This document shows positions 48,976 to 57,428 of a DNA stretch of 64,000 nucleotides, in pieces. Source of the DNA: Bacillus bingmayongensis (GTDB lineage Bacteria; Bacillota; Bacilli; Bacillales; Bacillaceae_G); NCBI RefSeq assembly GCF_000299035.1, contig NZ_JH921519.1:1-64000 (forward strand), in the 5' to 3' direction. The translations under genes were made by a program, and so were the position numbers. How positions within the stretch are numbered: position 1 is the first letter of the stretch; each line of letters starts with the position of its first letter. The notes beneath the pieces were generated by a model. That model searched no databases and was not told the DNA's origin. It saw nothing but the letters and a program-made list of their open reading frames with translations.

Positions 48976-49815
48976 TTAGTTACTTGCCTTCTTCATTAAA
49001 AATTTATGATCTTTAATTGGAAAATCGACACCTAGCTCATCTAATTGTGCTTTTACTTTGTCCATAATCGCTTCCGCTTTTTTCTTTGTCGCATCATCAA
49101 GGTTTGCAAACATTTCTTCTTGTTTTCCTTTTTCAGGAAGTTTCACACCTAATTCTTCCAGTTTCTCTTTTGCTTGTTCATGTGTTAATGTACCAGATTT
49201 CTTCTGATCCATAATTGCTTTTACCTTTTCTTTCGCCTCGTCATCAAGGTTCGCTAACATTTCCACACGCTTCCCTTTTTCAGGAAGATTTACACCTAGT
49301 TCGGCTAGTTTCTCTTTTGCTTGTTCATGTGTTAATGTACCCGATTTTTCCTGATCCATAATCGCTTTTACCTTTTCTTTCGCCTCGTCATCAAGGTTCG
49401 CTAACATTTCCACGCGCTTCCCTTTTTCAGGAAGATTTATACCTAGTTCGGCCAATTTCTCTTTTGCTTGTTCATGTGTTAATGTACCCGATTTTTCCTG
49501 ATCCATAATCGCTTTTACCTTTTCTTTTGCCCCATCATCAAGGTTTGCTAACATTTCCACGCGCTTCCCTTTTTCAGGAAGATTTACACCTAGTTCAGCT
49601 AATTGTTTTTTGGCGTTCTCCATAATCGTTTGTACTTTTTGTTTCGTTGCTTCATCCAATTTTTGATTCTGATTTCCTTTTGTCGTTTGTTCTGTTGCTG
49701 ATGTAGAATTGGCATCGTTCGTTGCCGCAAAAGCAGGAACACCTACTCCCCCTATGATTCCTAGTGATAAAGCTCCGGCAGCTACTAAATATCCAACTGT
49801 TTTTTTCTTCTTCAT
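48976..49815 (-). CDS. Secreted protein with 49-residue tandem repeats
   Basis: 279 residues. Signal peptide (about 1-30, ending AFA), a short Thr/Gln linker and then repeats of 49 residues at 72-120, 121-169 and 170-218 plus a partial fourth. Each begins LAELGVNLPEKGKRVEML and is highly helical and charged. The 147-base DNA repeats are nearly identical, showing recent expansion. Function not recognised; possible surface or spore-related protein. AAGGAGG before ATG. Confidence 0.75.
   Translation of the reverse strand: MKKKKTVGYLVAAGALSLGIIGGVGVPAFAATNDANSTSATEQTTKGNQNQKLDEATKQKVQTIMENAKKQLAELGVNLPEKGKRVEMLANLDDGAKEKVKAIMDQEKSGTLTHEQAKEKLAELGINLPEKGKRVEMLANLDDEAKEKVKAIMDQEKSGTLTHEQAKEKLAELGVNLPEKGKRVEMLANLDDEAKEKVKAIMDQKKSGTLTHEQAKEKLEELGVKLPEKGKQEEMFANLDDATKKKAEAIMDKVKAQLDELGVDFPIKDHKFLMKKASN
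49172..49612 (-). repeat. 147-bp tandem repeats in the secreted protein gene
   Basis: The phrase ACCTAGTTCGG recurs at 49294 and 49441, exactly 147 bases apart (49 codons), in a near-identical context that also extends to 49588. The copies differ by few bases. Confidence 0.8.
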
Positions 49816-49982
49816 AAAAAACTTCCTCCTTCATTTTGTATCACATACATTTCGAAAACATGTACACTCTCGTATACAATACATATAGTAAAGTTGGTTT
49901 CTTAATTTTCCCTTAACTGTTTCTACAAGACTTGGCGACTGTAAAAAATGATTCTATTGTGGTACCAAAATTCAATACATCA

Positions 49983-50015
49983 AAAAAGCCACTCCTAAAT
50001 TAGAGTGGCTTTCTT
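49983..50015 (-). terminator. Terminator of yidC
   Basis: AAAGCCACTCTAA-type stem (AAAGCCACTC / GAGTGGCTTT) directly after the yidC stop. Confidence 0.8.
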
Positions 50016-50798
50016 CTATGCATTTTGTAATTGTCCTTGTTCACGATCCATTACTTTTCTAAGCACAATTGTTTGTAGCATTGTAAATATGTTACCTGTA
50101 ATCCAGTATAATACAAGTCCTGATGGCGCCGCAAATCCCATAAATAAAATCATTGCTGGCATCATGAACTGTTGCACTTTCAGCATTTGAACTTGCTCTC
50201 CTGCCGATGTATTTGACTGCATAACCTTCATTTGAATAAATGTTGTCAGTGCTGCAAGAATCGGTAATATATGATACGGATCTGCATGTCCTAAGTTTAC
50301 CCATAAAAATGAAGATGTACGAATCTCTTCAGTCCGGCTAATCGCATAATACAATGCTGAAAAAATTGGCATTTGTATTAAAAGTGGCAAGCAACCAGCT
50401 AAAGGATTCCACCCACCTGTTTTCATTAGTTCTGACATTTCTTTTTGATATTGTTTTTGTTTTTCAATATCTTTGCTTACATCACCATGTTTTTCTTTCA
50501 ACTTTTGCATCTCTGGCTGCATTGTTTTCATCTTCATTTGACTACGATATTGCGAAACAGCTAATGGGATCATTGCTGAGCGAACCAAAAGCGTAATAAT
50601 AATAATCGCAATCCCAAAGCTTCCACCAGGTACATGATGTGAGGCAAATTGAAGCATAAGTGAGATTGGATATACAAAATAGTGATTCCAAATCCCAGTA
50701 CTATTTGCATCAATCGGTGCCGTATTGCTACACCCAGATAAAACAAAAACAAGTAATAATGATAAACTAACGAGCACAGCTCGGTATGATTTTAACAT
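50016..50798 (-). CDS. yidC: Membrane protein insertase YidC (YidC2/OxaA type)
   Basis: 260 residues. Lipobox LSGC (Cys23), then the YidC/Oxa1 core with five helices; the groove arginine lies in LLVRSAMIPLAVSQYRSQ. Inserts and folds membrane proteins alone or with Sec. ATG at 50798 has GGAGG 7 bases upstream; an ATG two codons earlier is too close to the site. Expression seems controlled by the upstream ORF 50827-51111 and the hairpin at 50809-50841. Confidence 0.93.
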   Translation of the reverse strand: MLKSYRAVLVSLSLLLVFVLSGCSNTAPIDANSTGIWNHYFVYPISLMLQFASHHVPGGSFGIAIIIITLLVRSAMIPLAVSQYRSQMKMKTMQPEMQKLKEKHGDVSKDIEKQKQYQKEMSELMKTGGWNPLAGCLPLLIQMPIFSALYYAISRTEEIRTSSFLWVNLGHADPYHILPILAALTTFIQMKVMQSNTSAGEQVQMLKVQQFMMPAMILFMGFAAPSGLVLYWITGNIFTMLQTIVLRKVMDREQGQLQNA

Positions 50799-50808
50799 GT
50801 TCATTCCT

Positions 50809-50841
50809 CCAATGTTTCGTAATTAGTTAGCGAAACATTGG
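50809..50841 (-). promoter_or_regulatory. Hairpin joining the upstream ORF end to the yidC ribosome site
   Basis: Leftward, CCAATGTTTCG (50841-50831) pairs perfectly with CGAAACATTGG (50819-50809) around an 11-base loop. The 5' arm is the last codons of the 94-residue ORF and the 3' arm ends in the first two G of the yidC GGAGGA. A ribosome stalled near the end of the ORF would melt it and expose the site. There is no U-run, so it is not a terminator. Confidence 0.75.
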
Positions 50842-51111
50842 TGTATACGGACCGACCTCGTCACTCTCTCCGCTCGATTCTTGTCTACGAACCGAACGAA
50901 TCATTCCATATTTATAGAAGATAGAAAAAAGCGGAGTATTTCCTATACGCTCTTCACATGTATCAACTAATGCGAAAGCTTTTTGTCTACCGCTCGATGT
51001 TTGCTGGCGTACAAAGCGAGAAACATTAGCGAGAAAAAAGACTTCTAATAAACAAAGCGCTGTCGTTACAACAGATATATAGAGAATTGCATCTTGCAAT
51101 AAAAATTCCAT
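50827..51111 (-). CDS. Upstream ORF of yidC, MifM-like arrest-peptide candidate
   Basis: 94 residues: an N-terminal helix (about 7-29, SVVTTALCLLEVFFLANV), a basic middle and an acidic end SSGESDEVGPYTPMFR. B. subtilis MifM is also about 95 residues with one helix, is translated just before yidC2, and stalls the ribosome near an acidic C-terminus to open a stem that covers the yidC2 ribosome site. Size, topology, position and the hairpin all agree here. Sequence identity to MifM is not claimed; stalling is inference. AAGGA 9 bases before ATG. Confidence 0.75.
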   Translation of the reverse strand: MEFLLQDAILYISVVTTALCLLEVFFLANVSRFVRQQTSSGRQKAFALVDTCEERIGNTPLFSIFYKYGMIRSVRRQESSGESDEVGPYTPMFR

Positions 51112-51388
51112 CGCTTCACATCCTTAATAAGTTCATTTTAGCACATTCCACAAATGTTCTCTATTTTCTTTTATTTTCAAATTAAACCTTTTGCATATTT
51201 TATCAGGAAAATATACGAAGACGATTAGTGTATTCGCTTTCTTTAGTATATTCACACACATAACTGAATAGGATTGATTTGTTAGAAATTTATAAAATTT
51301 TTGCATTATAATAAAACTATTGCCAGTTTTTGAAAAAAGCATTATTCTCTTCTTGTAATCAAAAATGAATATGGAGATGAAACATACT

Positions 51389-52282
51389 ATGGGTCAATTA
51401 GGAGACGCCGATTACGTTCCCGACACCGCCTTTTTATCCTTCCCAGCAGCTAGAACATTTCATTTAGAATTTATAATACAGTTGATTGTTATTTTTGTAG
51501 CTTCGATTTTGTATGCTATTTCAATGAATATGTTTTTTATCCCGCATAATATGATTAGCGGTGGTTTCGCTGGTGTAGGGATGATTATCGGTTATTTAAT
51601 GCACTATAATATCGGTGCACTTATCTTTTTATTAAACATCCCACTACTTGTTCTAAGTCACTTTTACTTAGGAAAGAAGACAACCTTTTTAACAGCTTAT
51701 TTCGTGGCTGTATCATCACTTGCCATGAACATTATCCCCGTACATCAAGTATCAGATGATATTTTACTTTCTTCTGTATTTGGTGGTGTTATCTGTGGTG
51801 CAGCATCAGGAATTATATTCCGATTTGCATCTTCAACTGGTGGATTTGATATTGTTGGATTGATTGTAGCGAAATATAAAGACATTTCGATTGGTGCCAT
51901 TATTTTTGTCTTCAACTTAGTCTTACTTGTTGTCGCTGGCTTTATTTTCGGATGGGATATTACACTGTACACGTTAATTAGCCGTTTTGTTGTCAGCAAG
52001 ATAATTGACGCTGTGCATACAAAACATATTAAATTAACGATAATGACAATTACAGAAAAAGGCGAGGAAATTAAAAGCGCACTACTGCATCACGGTATAC
52101 GTGGTGTGACGATGGTAGACGCTGTCGGCGGCTATACCAACCATAAGAAAAAAATGATTTACACCGTCGTAACTCGTTACGAATTAGGAGAAATAAAGCG
52201 TATCATTCGTCATGTAGACAATCATGCGTTTATGAATATTACAGAAACCGTTGAAATCGTTGGACGTTTCAAACGTATATAA
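51389..52282 (+). CDS. YitT-family membrane protein (DUF161/DUF2179)
   Basis: About 297 residues from MGQLGDADYV; in-frame ATGs at 51365, 51371 and 51377 are alternatives and the ribosome site (GGAG at 51373) does not decide between them. It has five helices (IPHNMISGGFAGVGMIIGYL, SSTGGFDIVGLIVAKY) and a C-terminal DUF2179 ferredoxin-like domain (IYTVVTRYELGEIKRII). The role is unknown; relatives may be transporters. Confidence 0.85.
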   Translation: MGQLGDADYVPDTAFLSFPAARTFHLEFIIQLIVIFVASILYAISMNMFFIPHNMISGGFAGVGMIIGYLMHYNIGALIFLLNIPLLVLSHFYLGKKTTFLTAYFVAVSSLAMNIIPVHQVSDDILLSSVFGGVICGAASGIIFRFASSTGGFDIVGLIVAKYKDISIGAIIFVFNLVLLVVAGFIFGWDITLYTLISRFVVSKIIDAVHTKHIKLTIMTITEKGEEIKSALLHHGIRGVTMVDAVGGYTNHKKKMIYTVVTRYELGEIKRIIRHVDNHAFMNITETVEIVGRFKRI

Positions 52283-52285
52283 GAA

Positions 52286-52317
52286 AGCGCAAGGAATTAT
52301 GATTCCTTGCGTTTTTA
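52286..52317 (+). terminator. Terminator of the YitT gene
   Basis: GCGCAAGGAATC-type stem (CGCAAGGAAT / ATTCCTTGCG) followed by TTTTT. Confidence 0.85.
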
Positions 52318-52545
52318 TTTATCCTACTATTCGCGGACAGTAAGACCCCCACCTCAAAATTCAGCAAGAGCATTGTCCAGCTCTAGCGGCTAGAATCTCT
52401 GGTCGTTTCGCCCCCTCGGACGAGGCAAAAAGCGCCTCTCTGTCGGGAGCTCCAACGTCCTGCGATTCTGAGCAAGCCGCTTCCGCTTTTCTAAAGAAGT
52501 TAGGTGGGGGATCAACTGACCGTAAAAGCCCGATTGGTTCACCTA
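52318..52545 (-). repeat. bcr1-like repeat interrupted by a second repeat
   Basis: Read leftward, the outer parts match 5868-5957 (GGGCTTTTACGGTCAGTTG, CCCCCACCT, then TGAGGTGGGGGTCTTACTG and GCGAATAGTAGGATAAA). Between them, where the full copy has a short loop, lie about 130 bases (52366-52494) of another repeat related to 21384-21462. TTTAT is at 52318-52322. It fills the YitT downstream gap. Confidence 0.7.
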
Positions 52546-52597
52546 ATACAAATGGAAGGGTTTTAACTGATATAAATTTCTTCTTACACCAGCTAAC

Positions 52598-52867
52598 TTA
52601 CGATGTGTATGTATTCGTTCCACGCAATAATCTTTGATTGTAATTATGAGCTGCAAGTGCTCCCCAAACCATACAAATAATATGTGTAACAAAAAGCCCA
52701 ATCCCAAATGTTACAATACCTACAATTAATTCAATAATAATCATAATAATTGCACCAATAATTGTTGAATACAGCATTCCAAAAGAACCAAACAAAAACG
52801 TTAATACTAAAGAAACCCCTATACTTTTCGTAGGTGTAACTACAATATGCTGCTTTTGTGTACCCAT
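52598..52867 (-). CDS. Small membrane protein, unknown function
   Basis: 89 residues; helices at about 17-38 and 40-75 with GIVTFGIGLFVTHIICMVWG. The length and the Gly-rich helix are like TM2-type or YqaE-like small proteins, but the match is not firm. GGAGG 7 bases before ATG. Confidence 0.65.
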   Translation of the reverse strand: MGTQKQHIVVTPTKSIGVSLVLTFLFGSFGMLYSTIIGAIIMIIIELIVGIVTFGIGLFVTHIICMVWGALAAHNYNQRLLRGTNTYTS

Positions 52868-53295
52868 CTAATCAACCTCCTCTTTATTAACTAAAAATTC
52901 AGTCAAATTAATTGTACAATAAAATGGGATATTAATCCATAAAATATAATCCTTCGAATTATTTTACACTTATTACAAAATCAGATAATTCCTATTATTA
53001 TTCTACTAAATATGTTATAATACAATAAGACTTACAAAAAAGAATGTATAGACTTGGGAGTTTCTCTTACTTTTATAAGCAAAAAGAAACGAGAAGTCGG
53101 GTATATCTCAATGCAAGTTTACGTAATAACTAATCATTTTCATATCGTACAAGAAACGGTTTAAAAAGACCGCTCATCTTAGTTATTCTTCTTTAATCTT
53201 TTTATAAAAAAGATACGTACAACTAACACTCACTTCTATTATTATACCTACCTTTTTGACTTCCAAATCATCTTATTACATAAGGAGATGAACAT
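52868..53295. other. Intergenic region between two membrane protein genes
   Basis: AT-rich; several A/T-run promoters are possible, and an imperfect hairpin-prone stretch lies at 53053-53100 (GTTTCTC.../...GAAAC). I see no ORF or RNA that I can support. Confidence 0.4.
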
Positions 53296-53682
53296 ATGAA
53301 TCAAAATATACGCTATATAGTAGCTGTACTGTTTGCTATCATCGGTGGCACGATTTGCTTCTGGACAAACATTCAGCTGGGAGAGCATATCATTTTTAAT
53401 GGAATCGAATCTGTTGTAAGCGCTTCAATATTAGGTGGATATATTTTCTTCCTCTTTAATCCAGAAGAAAATGCTCAAAAAACAATGCTATTAACAATGA
53501 TCGGAATCGTTGGTGGATGTATTTCCTACTCAATGACAAACTATACATTACCACTTCAATTAAGCTCAGCTTTCTTCCACGGTCTTTGGACTTGGTTTAT
53601 CGCATTTTGCTTAGCAGATGTATTTAACCTATTGCAAGATCCTGAAGAAGAGACTAGCCAAGGAGTCGAAAGTAATTCTTAA
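53296..53682 (+). CDS. Membrane protein, unknown function
   Basis: 128 residues with four helices (about 6-22, 36-55, 63-80, 88-112) and an acidic C-terminus (PEEETSQG). Not recognised. AAGGAG before ATG. Its Asp/Asn-rich N-terminus argues against a signal peptide. Confidence 0.65.
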   Translation: MNQNIRYIVAVLFAIIGGTICFWTNIQLGEHIIFNGIESVVSASILGGYIFFLFNPEENAQKTMLLTMIGIVGGCISYSMTNYTLPLQLSSAFFHGLWTWFIAFCLADVFNLLQDPEEETSQGVESNS

Positions 53683-53684
53683 TA

Positions 53685-53722
53685 GAAAAGAGTTTGGAAG
53701 ATGAATCTTCCAGACTCTTTTT
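53685..53722 (+). terminator. Terminator of the membrane protein gene at 53296
   Basis: AAAGAGTTTGGAAGA and TCTTCCAGACTCTTT with a short loop and TTT after it. Confidence 0.8.
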
Positions 53723-53757
53723 TCAATATATCGACCATTCGACAAAACTATAGAAAA

Positions 53758-53789
53758 GAGGATATCTTACTCGGCGTAAGATATCCTCT
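53758..53789 (-). terminator. Terminator of the M50-type protease gene
   Basis: AGAGGATATCTTAC and GTAAGATATCCTCT form a 14-bp stem, U-run in the leftward transcript; overlaps the stop. Confidence 0.8.
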
Positions 53790-54867
53790 AGATTGCTAGT
53801 TTCTTTTGTAAAAGCTGGAACCATTCTCTCTCTAATTGCAAATAGCCGCCCCCACTCTTTTCAGCGTTCTTTAGCTCACTTTCTGCTTTTTTCATATATG
53901 TATGGAAGGATTCCGCATCCTTCTCTAAATATTTTAAGATTGCCTGTGTACGGTAATACCCATGCGGGTCCAATCTTGTTATAGCCTTCGCGTGCTGCTT
54001 CATATCTTTTAAAGAAACATCATCCATATCATATAGCACCTTATATAACAAATACCAACTATGAAAACCACCAACAAAATATTTATTTTCTTTTGTAACA
54101 GGTATTTGTAAAACCTGTTCTAAGCAAGCGATCCCAGTTTCCATTCCTTCTCTATCACATCGTGAATAAAATGTGAGCATTAGATCACTCAGTATTTCTC
54201 TTACCTCTTCATCGCCCTTTATTTTTTCTTCACTTATTTCTACTAACTTTTCGTCCCAATCTTTTGGTTGTTTTAAGCTCAACAACTCACTAGATACTTG
54301 AATACTATGTAAATGCTGCTTGGCATTCTCATCACCTTTAATTAAAATTAAAAATTGCTTGCCATCACTAAGCATAATTCCCTTCATTGGAATCGCTGTA
54401 GCTAAAAAGATTGCTAAATGTAATACAGAAAAGTATAAAAGAAATTGGTAGTAGCTCACCATGTATATATACCCTGATAACAAGCCGCACACCAAACTCG
54501 TTATCGGGCCACCTAACGTCATCCATGCCCATTTCTTTGAAAGATTTGGTGTATGTATAGAAGGCGGTAATAACATAGCTACGCCTCCAAAATACAACCA
54601 CATTTTATTTTCTCTTATCCGTATTTTTTCCCCTTCCTTTTGAACTGTAATAGGGCCCGCTGTCATAAATTTAAATTTCAAACCGTTTAACAAACCAAAA
54701 ATAACATGCCCAAGTTCATGGATAGCCAGAACAAGCACTACGATTCCAACAAACGCCCACATTTCCATCATTACCTGTGCTTTCTCTGGCTTGATCCATC
54801 CATATACAACTGAACAAACAAAAGCAATAACTATAGAAAAAGCTGGTCTTTTCAAAATGTCCACCAT
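53788..54867 (-). CDS. M50-type (site-2-protease-like) membrane metalloprotease
   Basis: 359 residues. The zinc motif HELGH is H50-E51-x-x-H54 in helix 2. The third ligand region SDGKQFL follows a GLLSGYIYMVSYYQF helix. The second half (from about 170) is soluble helical repeats (TPR-like). Such proteases cut within membranes. It follows DUF3169 by 27 bases and belongs to the trio with the XRE regulator, suggesting a stress or competence-like module; the substrate is unknown. Confidence 0.78.
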   Translation of the reverse strand: MVDILKRPAFSIVIAFVCSVVYGWIKPEKAQVMMEMWAFVGIVVLVLAIHELGHVIFGLLNGLKFKFMTAGPITVQKEGEKIRIRENKMWLYFGGVAMLLPPSIHTPNLSKKWAWMTLGGPITSLVCGLLSGYIYMVSYYQFLLYFSVLHLAIFLATAIPMKGIMLSDGKQFLILIKGDENAKQHLHSIQVSSELLSLKQPKDWDEKLVEISEEKIKGDEEVREILSDLMLTFYSRCDREGMETGIACLEQVLQIPVTKENKYFVGGFHSWYLLYKVLYDMDDVSLKDMKQHAKAITRLDPHGYYRTQAILKYLEKDAESFHTYMKKAESELKNAEKSGGGYLQLEREWFQLLQKKLAI

Positions 54868-54893
54868 TTTTCTCCCTTCAATAATCCGTAGCG

Positions 54894-55601
54894 TTAATAA
54901 ATCATTTTTTTATGCATTTCATACATATATTTTCCGATATGCAAGACCCAAACAAACGAAATTATACCAATCAAGAAGAAATCTGTTTCACTTACAATTG
55001 TATAACCAATTGACAAGATCCATGCCCATGCAAGCACAACATTTGTAAACTGATACGCCTTGTAGCCTGCCTCATAGACGATATGTTTTTGCCCTTCATC
55101 TGCATTTCTCGCCCACATTTCCATGGATTGTGAATATGTAACTCGCTGCTCTGGGTACAACTCGTTATATCGATTCTTCATAATAAAGCCAATCCATATT
55201 ACAAGAATCAAACATACAATAGACACGACAAAATTTACAATTTCAAATAAATGAAGCGTTCCTGCTGCAAATGATCGATAATACATAATTGCAGCACAAA
55301 TGGCCCAAGACCATACAACAACTTCACTTACACGTAAATAAATGAGCATAGCCCCTAGTCTACGCCCCTGTATACTTTCTTCTTCATCACGTAACTTTGT
55401 TAATGTCCACATATTTTTTCCAAACCAAACTAGAGCAACTATACAGCACATAAACAGCGCAATTACTTCCGCATAAGAATAATCTCCGTTTGGACTAACG
55501 CCAAAATAATGAGCTAATATGTATCCAACGATTAGGCCAATTAACATAGATCCCAATAATTTCATAACAGAAATCATTATATGTTTTACCCTACTCTCCA
55601 T
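54894..55601 (-). CDS. DUF3169-type membrane protein
   Basis: 235 residues, with about six helices (about 8-28, 40-60, 85-105, 115-135, 180-200, 205-225) and DEEESIQGRRLGAMLIYLRV. Its family is often next to XRE regulators, as here. The start overlaps the regulator's stop (ATG within GGAGATGGAGAGTAG), so translation is coupled. An upstream TTG would add 6 residues. Confidence 0.75.
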   Translation of the reverse strand: MESRVKHIMISVMKLLGSMLIGLIVGYILAHYFGVSPNGDYSYAEVIALFMCCIVALVWFGKNMWTLTKLRDEEESIQGRRLGAMLIYLRVSEVVVWSWAICAAIMYYRSFAAGTLHLFEIVNFVVSIVCLILVIWIGFIMKNRYNELYPEQRVTYSQSMEMWARNADEGQKHIVYEAGYKAYQFTNVVLAWAWILSIGYTIVSETDFFLIGIISFVWVLHIGKYMYEMHKKMIY

Positions 55602-55812
55602 CTCCTTCTTCCCCCTCAACTAACATAAATATTTCTTCCACTGACACCCCAAAAACACGCGCAATCTTAAGTGACAAAACAATCGACGGCGCATAATCAC
55701 CGCGCTCAATTAAGCTAATCGTCTGCCTTGACGAATCTATCGCTTTTCCTAAATCTCCTTGTGACATTCGATGCTTTGCCCTGAATTCTCTCACTCGATT
55801 TTGAAGCTTCAT
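55591..55812 (-). CDS. XRE-family regulator (Cro/CI helix-turn-helix)
   Basis: 73 residues; the HTH is in KHRMSQGDLGKAIDSSRQTISLIERGDYAPS, with the strongly conserved S-R-Q-T-I-S-x-I-E. This small one-domain type controls membrane-protein operons (as with YozG/YvaO). It leads the operon XRE-DUF3169-M50. Confidence 0.9.
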   Translation of the reverse strand: MKLQNRVREFRAKHRMSQGDLGKAIDSSRQTISLIERGDYAPSIVLSLKIARVFGVSVEEIFMLVEGEEGDGE

Positions 55813-55976
55813 ACCTTACCTCTTTTTCTTTTATTTAAATAAAATTGTAAATAATATCCTCCCGTTTGTCAATTATCATTGTCATTTTGACATTCATATA
55901 TGTCAAAATCAACTATACATTCATATTCAAAAGTTTTGTATAATATATTTAAAATACATAATATGCGAGGTGAAAT

Positions 55977-56753
55977 ATGGAGAAAAAATTGATTTTTTCT
56001 TACCTTCTTACTAAACTTTCTGCCGCTTTTGTTCTCTATTTTTCTTTTGCAATACTTTTCTTTATAACAAACAACTTTGATTTATATGAACTCTCCGATG
56101 TCACATATAACATCCTATATAACCCTTTTGCTTATGTTCTTTTCTTCTATGCAATCTTGTGTTCACTCATCATCGATAAACTCAGCTCTAAACAAACAAG
56201 CATTACAAAAAAAGCATTACTGTATATCATTTGTGGTTATCTATTTTTTCTTCCTGTTCAATTGTTCGGCGGTGAACCATTTATCTTTTTTTTCATTGCA
56301 GGGTCAATCGGAGCGATTTGCGCTGTTTTCTTTTACTTCTGCACATATATCGCAAAAAAATCGAAATGGTTTCGATATGCCATCCCTATTATCGTCTCCA
56401 TTTTATTCATCACAATTTCCTCTATTGATTTTACAAAAAAAGAACAATGGATCGAACATACTACCAAAAATGAATTTGAAGTAACTTTTTCATATTTTAA
56501 CGGAGAACATAAAATCCCAATCCGCGCCCAAAAAGGAGAGACGATTGAAATTAACGTCCAATTTCTTCCTGTTGAAAACCGTAGCTACGGTCATGGTCTT
56601 CACTTTTCTAGTGAGTTTAGCAGAATCGAATCTGTTTCAGAAATAAACGAAGATACTTACCAGCTTTCAGCAACTAAAACTGGAACATATTATATTGTGG
56701 TGACTGGTCACAACCTTACAGGTAAAATAAAAGCAAACTGGAAAGTACAATAA
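55977..56753 (+). CDS. Membrane protein with extracytoplasmic beta domain, unknown function
   Basis: 258 residues: four to five helices in the first 150 and then a soluble C-terminal domain of beta strands (IPIRAQKGETIEINVQFLP, TYYIVVTGHNLTGKIKANW) that looks like a PPC or Ig-type extracellular domain. No motif recognised. Start ATG has GAGGTG 6 bases upstream. Confidence 0.65.
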   Translation: MEKKLIFSYLLTKLSAAFVLYFSFAILFFITNNFDLYELSDVTYNILYNPFAYVLFFYAILCSLIIDKLSSKQTSITKKALLYIICGYLFFLPVQLFGGEPFIFFFIAGSIGAICAVFFYFCTYIAKKSKWFRYAIPIIVSILFITISSIDFTKKEQWIEHTTKNEFEVTFSYFNGEHKIPIRAQKGETIEINVQFLPVENRSYGHGLHFSSEFSRIESVSEINEDTYQLSATKTGTYYIVVTGHNLTGKIKANWKVQ

Positions 56754-56756
56754 GAG

Positions 56757-56786
56757 GGAGCAGTGCCTATCAGCACTGCTCCCTCC
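56757..56786. terminator. Terminator between convergent genes
   Basis: GGGAGCAGTGC and GCACTGCTCCC, an 11-bp stem. No strong T-run on the plus strand. Confidence 0.7.
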
Positions 56787-56813
56787 AAATTTCGACATAG
56801 AATGGATTCCATA

Positions 56814-57428
56814 TTAATTTACACCTTGTACAAATACACGTTTTAATTGTTTGCGGAAACGAACTCCTAACGTAATTGCTACAATTACAATCACTCCGAA
56901 GATAATTTTCCCGATGTGTTGTCCCAGCATTCCAAAGATATCATGTAAGTTTCCACCTAACCAATAACCACCGATTAAGAAGAAAGATACCCATAATAGA
57001 GCGCCAGCGTAAATCGTTATTGCAAAGCGACGGAACGGTAAATTGATAATTCCTGCAAAGTATCCAGTAAAGTGACGTACGCCTGGAATAAAGAAGCCGA
57101 TAAAAATAAGGAAATATCCATATTTATCAAACCACATTCTCGTTAAATCAATCTTTCTTTGTGTTAAAAACACATACTTCCCATATTTCTGTACAAAGGG
57201 CATACCAAGTTTATTCCCTAAAAAGTATTGAATCGTCATCCCAACACTCGTTCCAATAAATGATAAGATAATTAAAAGTGGTAATTGTAATTCTCCTATC
57301 TGTGCCAAATAACCCGCATACGCTAACGTTGGCTCTCCTGGAAACGGAAGTGCAATATATTCTAACAGCAACCCTACAAGTACAACATAATAGCCGTATT
57401 GCTGAAATAATTCATGAACCCATTCCAT
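56814..57428 (-). CDS. DedA-family membrane protein
   Basis: 204 residues. SNARE-associated/DedA signature: FPGEPTLAYAGYLAQ, and GFFIPGVRHFTGYFAGIINLPFRRFA with the conserved Arg. DedA proteins include undecaprenyl-phosphate or phosphatidylethanolamine flippases. MEWVHELF with AAGGAG before it is the start; a 17-residue extension is unlikely. Confidence 0.92.
   Translation of the reverse strand: MEWVHELFQQYGYYVVLVGLLLEYIALPFPGEPTLAYAGYLAQIGELQLPLLIILSFIGTSVGMTIQYFLGNKLGMPFVQKYGKYVFLTQRKIDLTRMWFDKYGYFLIFIGFFIPGVRHFTGYFAGIINLPFRRFAITIYAGALLWVSFFLIGGYWLGGNLHDIFGMLGQHIGKIIFGVIVIVAITLGVRFRKQLKRVFVQGVN

Noticed and set aside
49172-49612. Repeats considered as CRISPR or a VNTR outside genes
   Set aside because: They are coding repeats of 49 residues without spacers.
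51133-51342. Possible 69-residue ORF upstream of the MifM-like ORF
   Set aside because: No good ribosome site and low-complexity composition; it overlaps the promoter regions of divergent genes.
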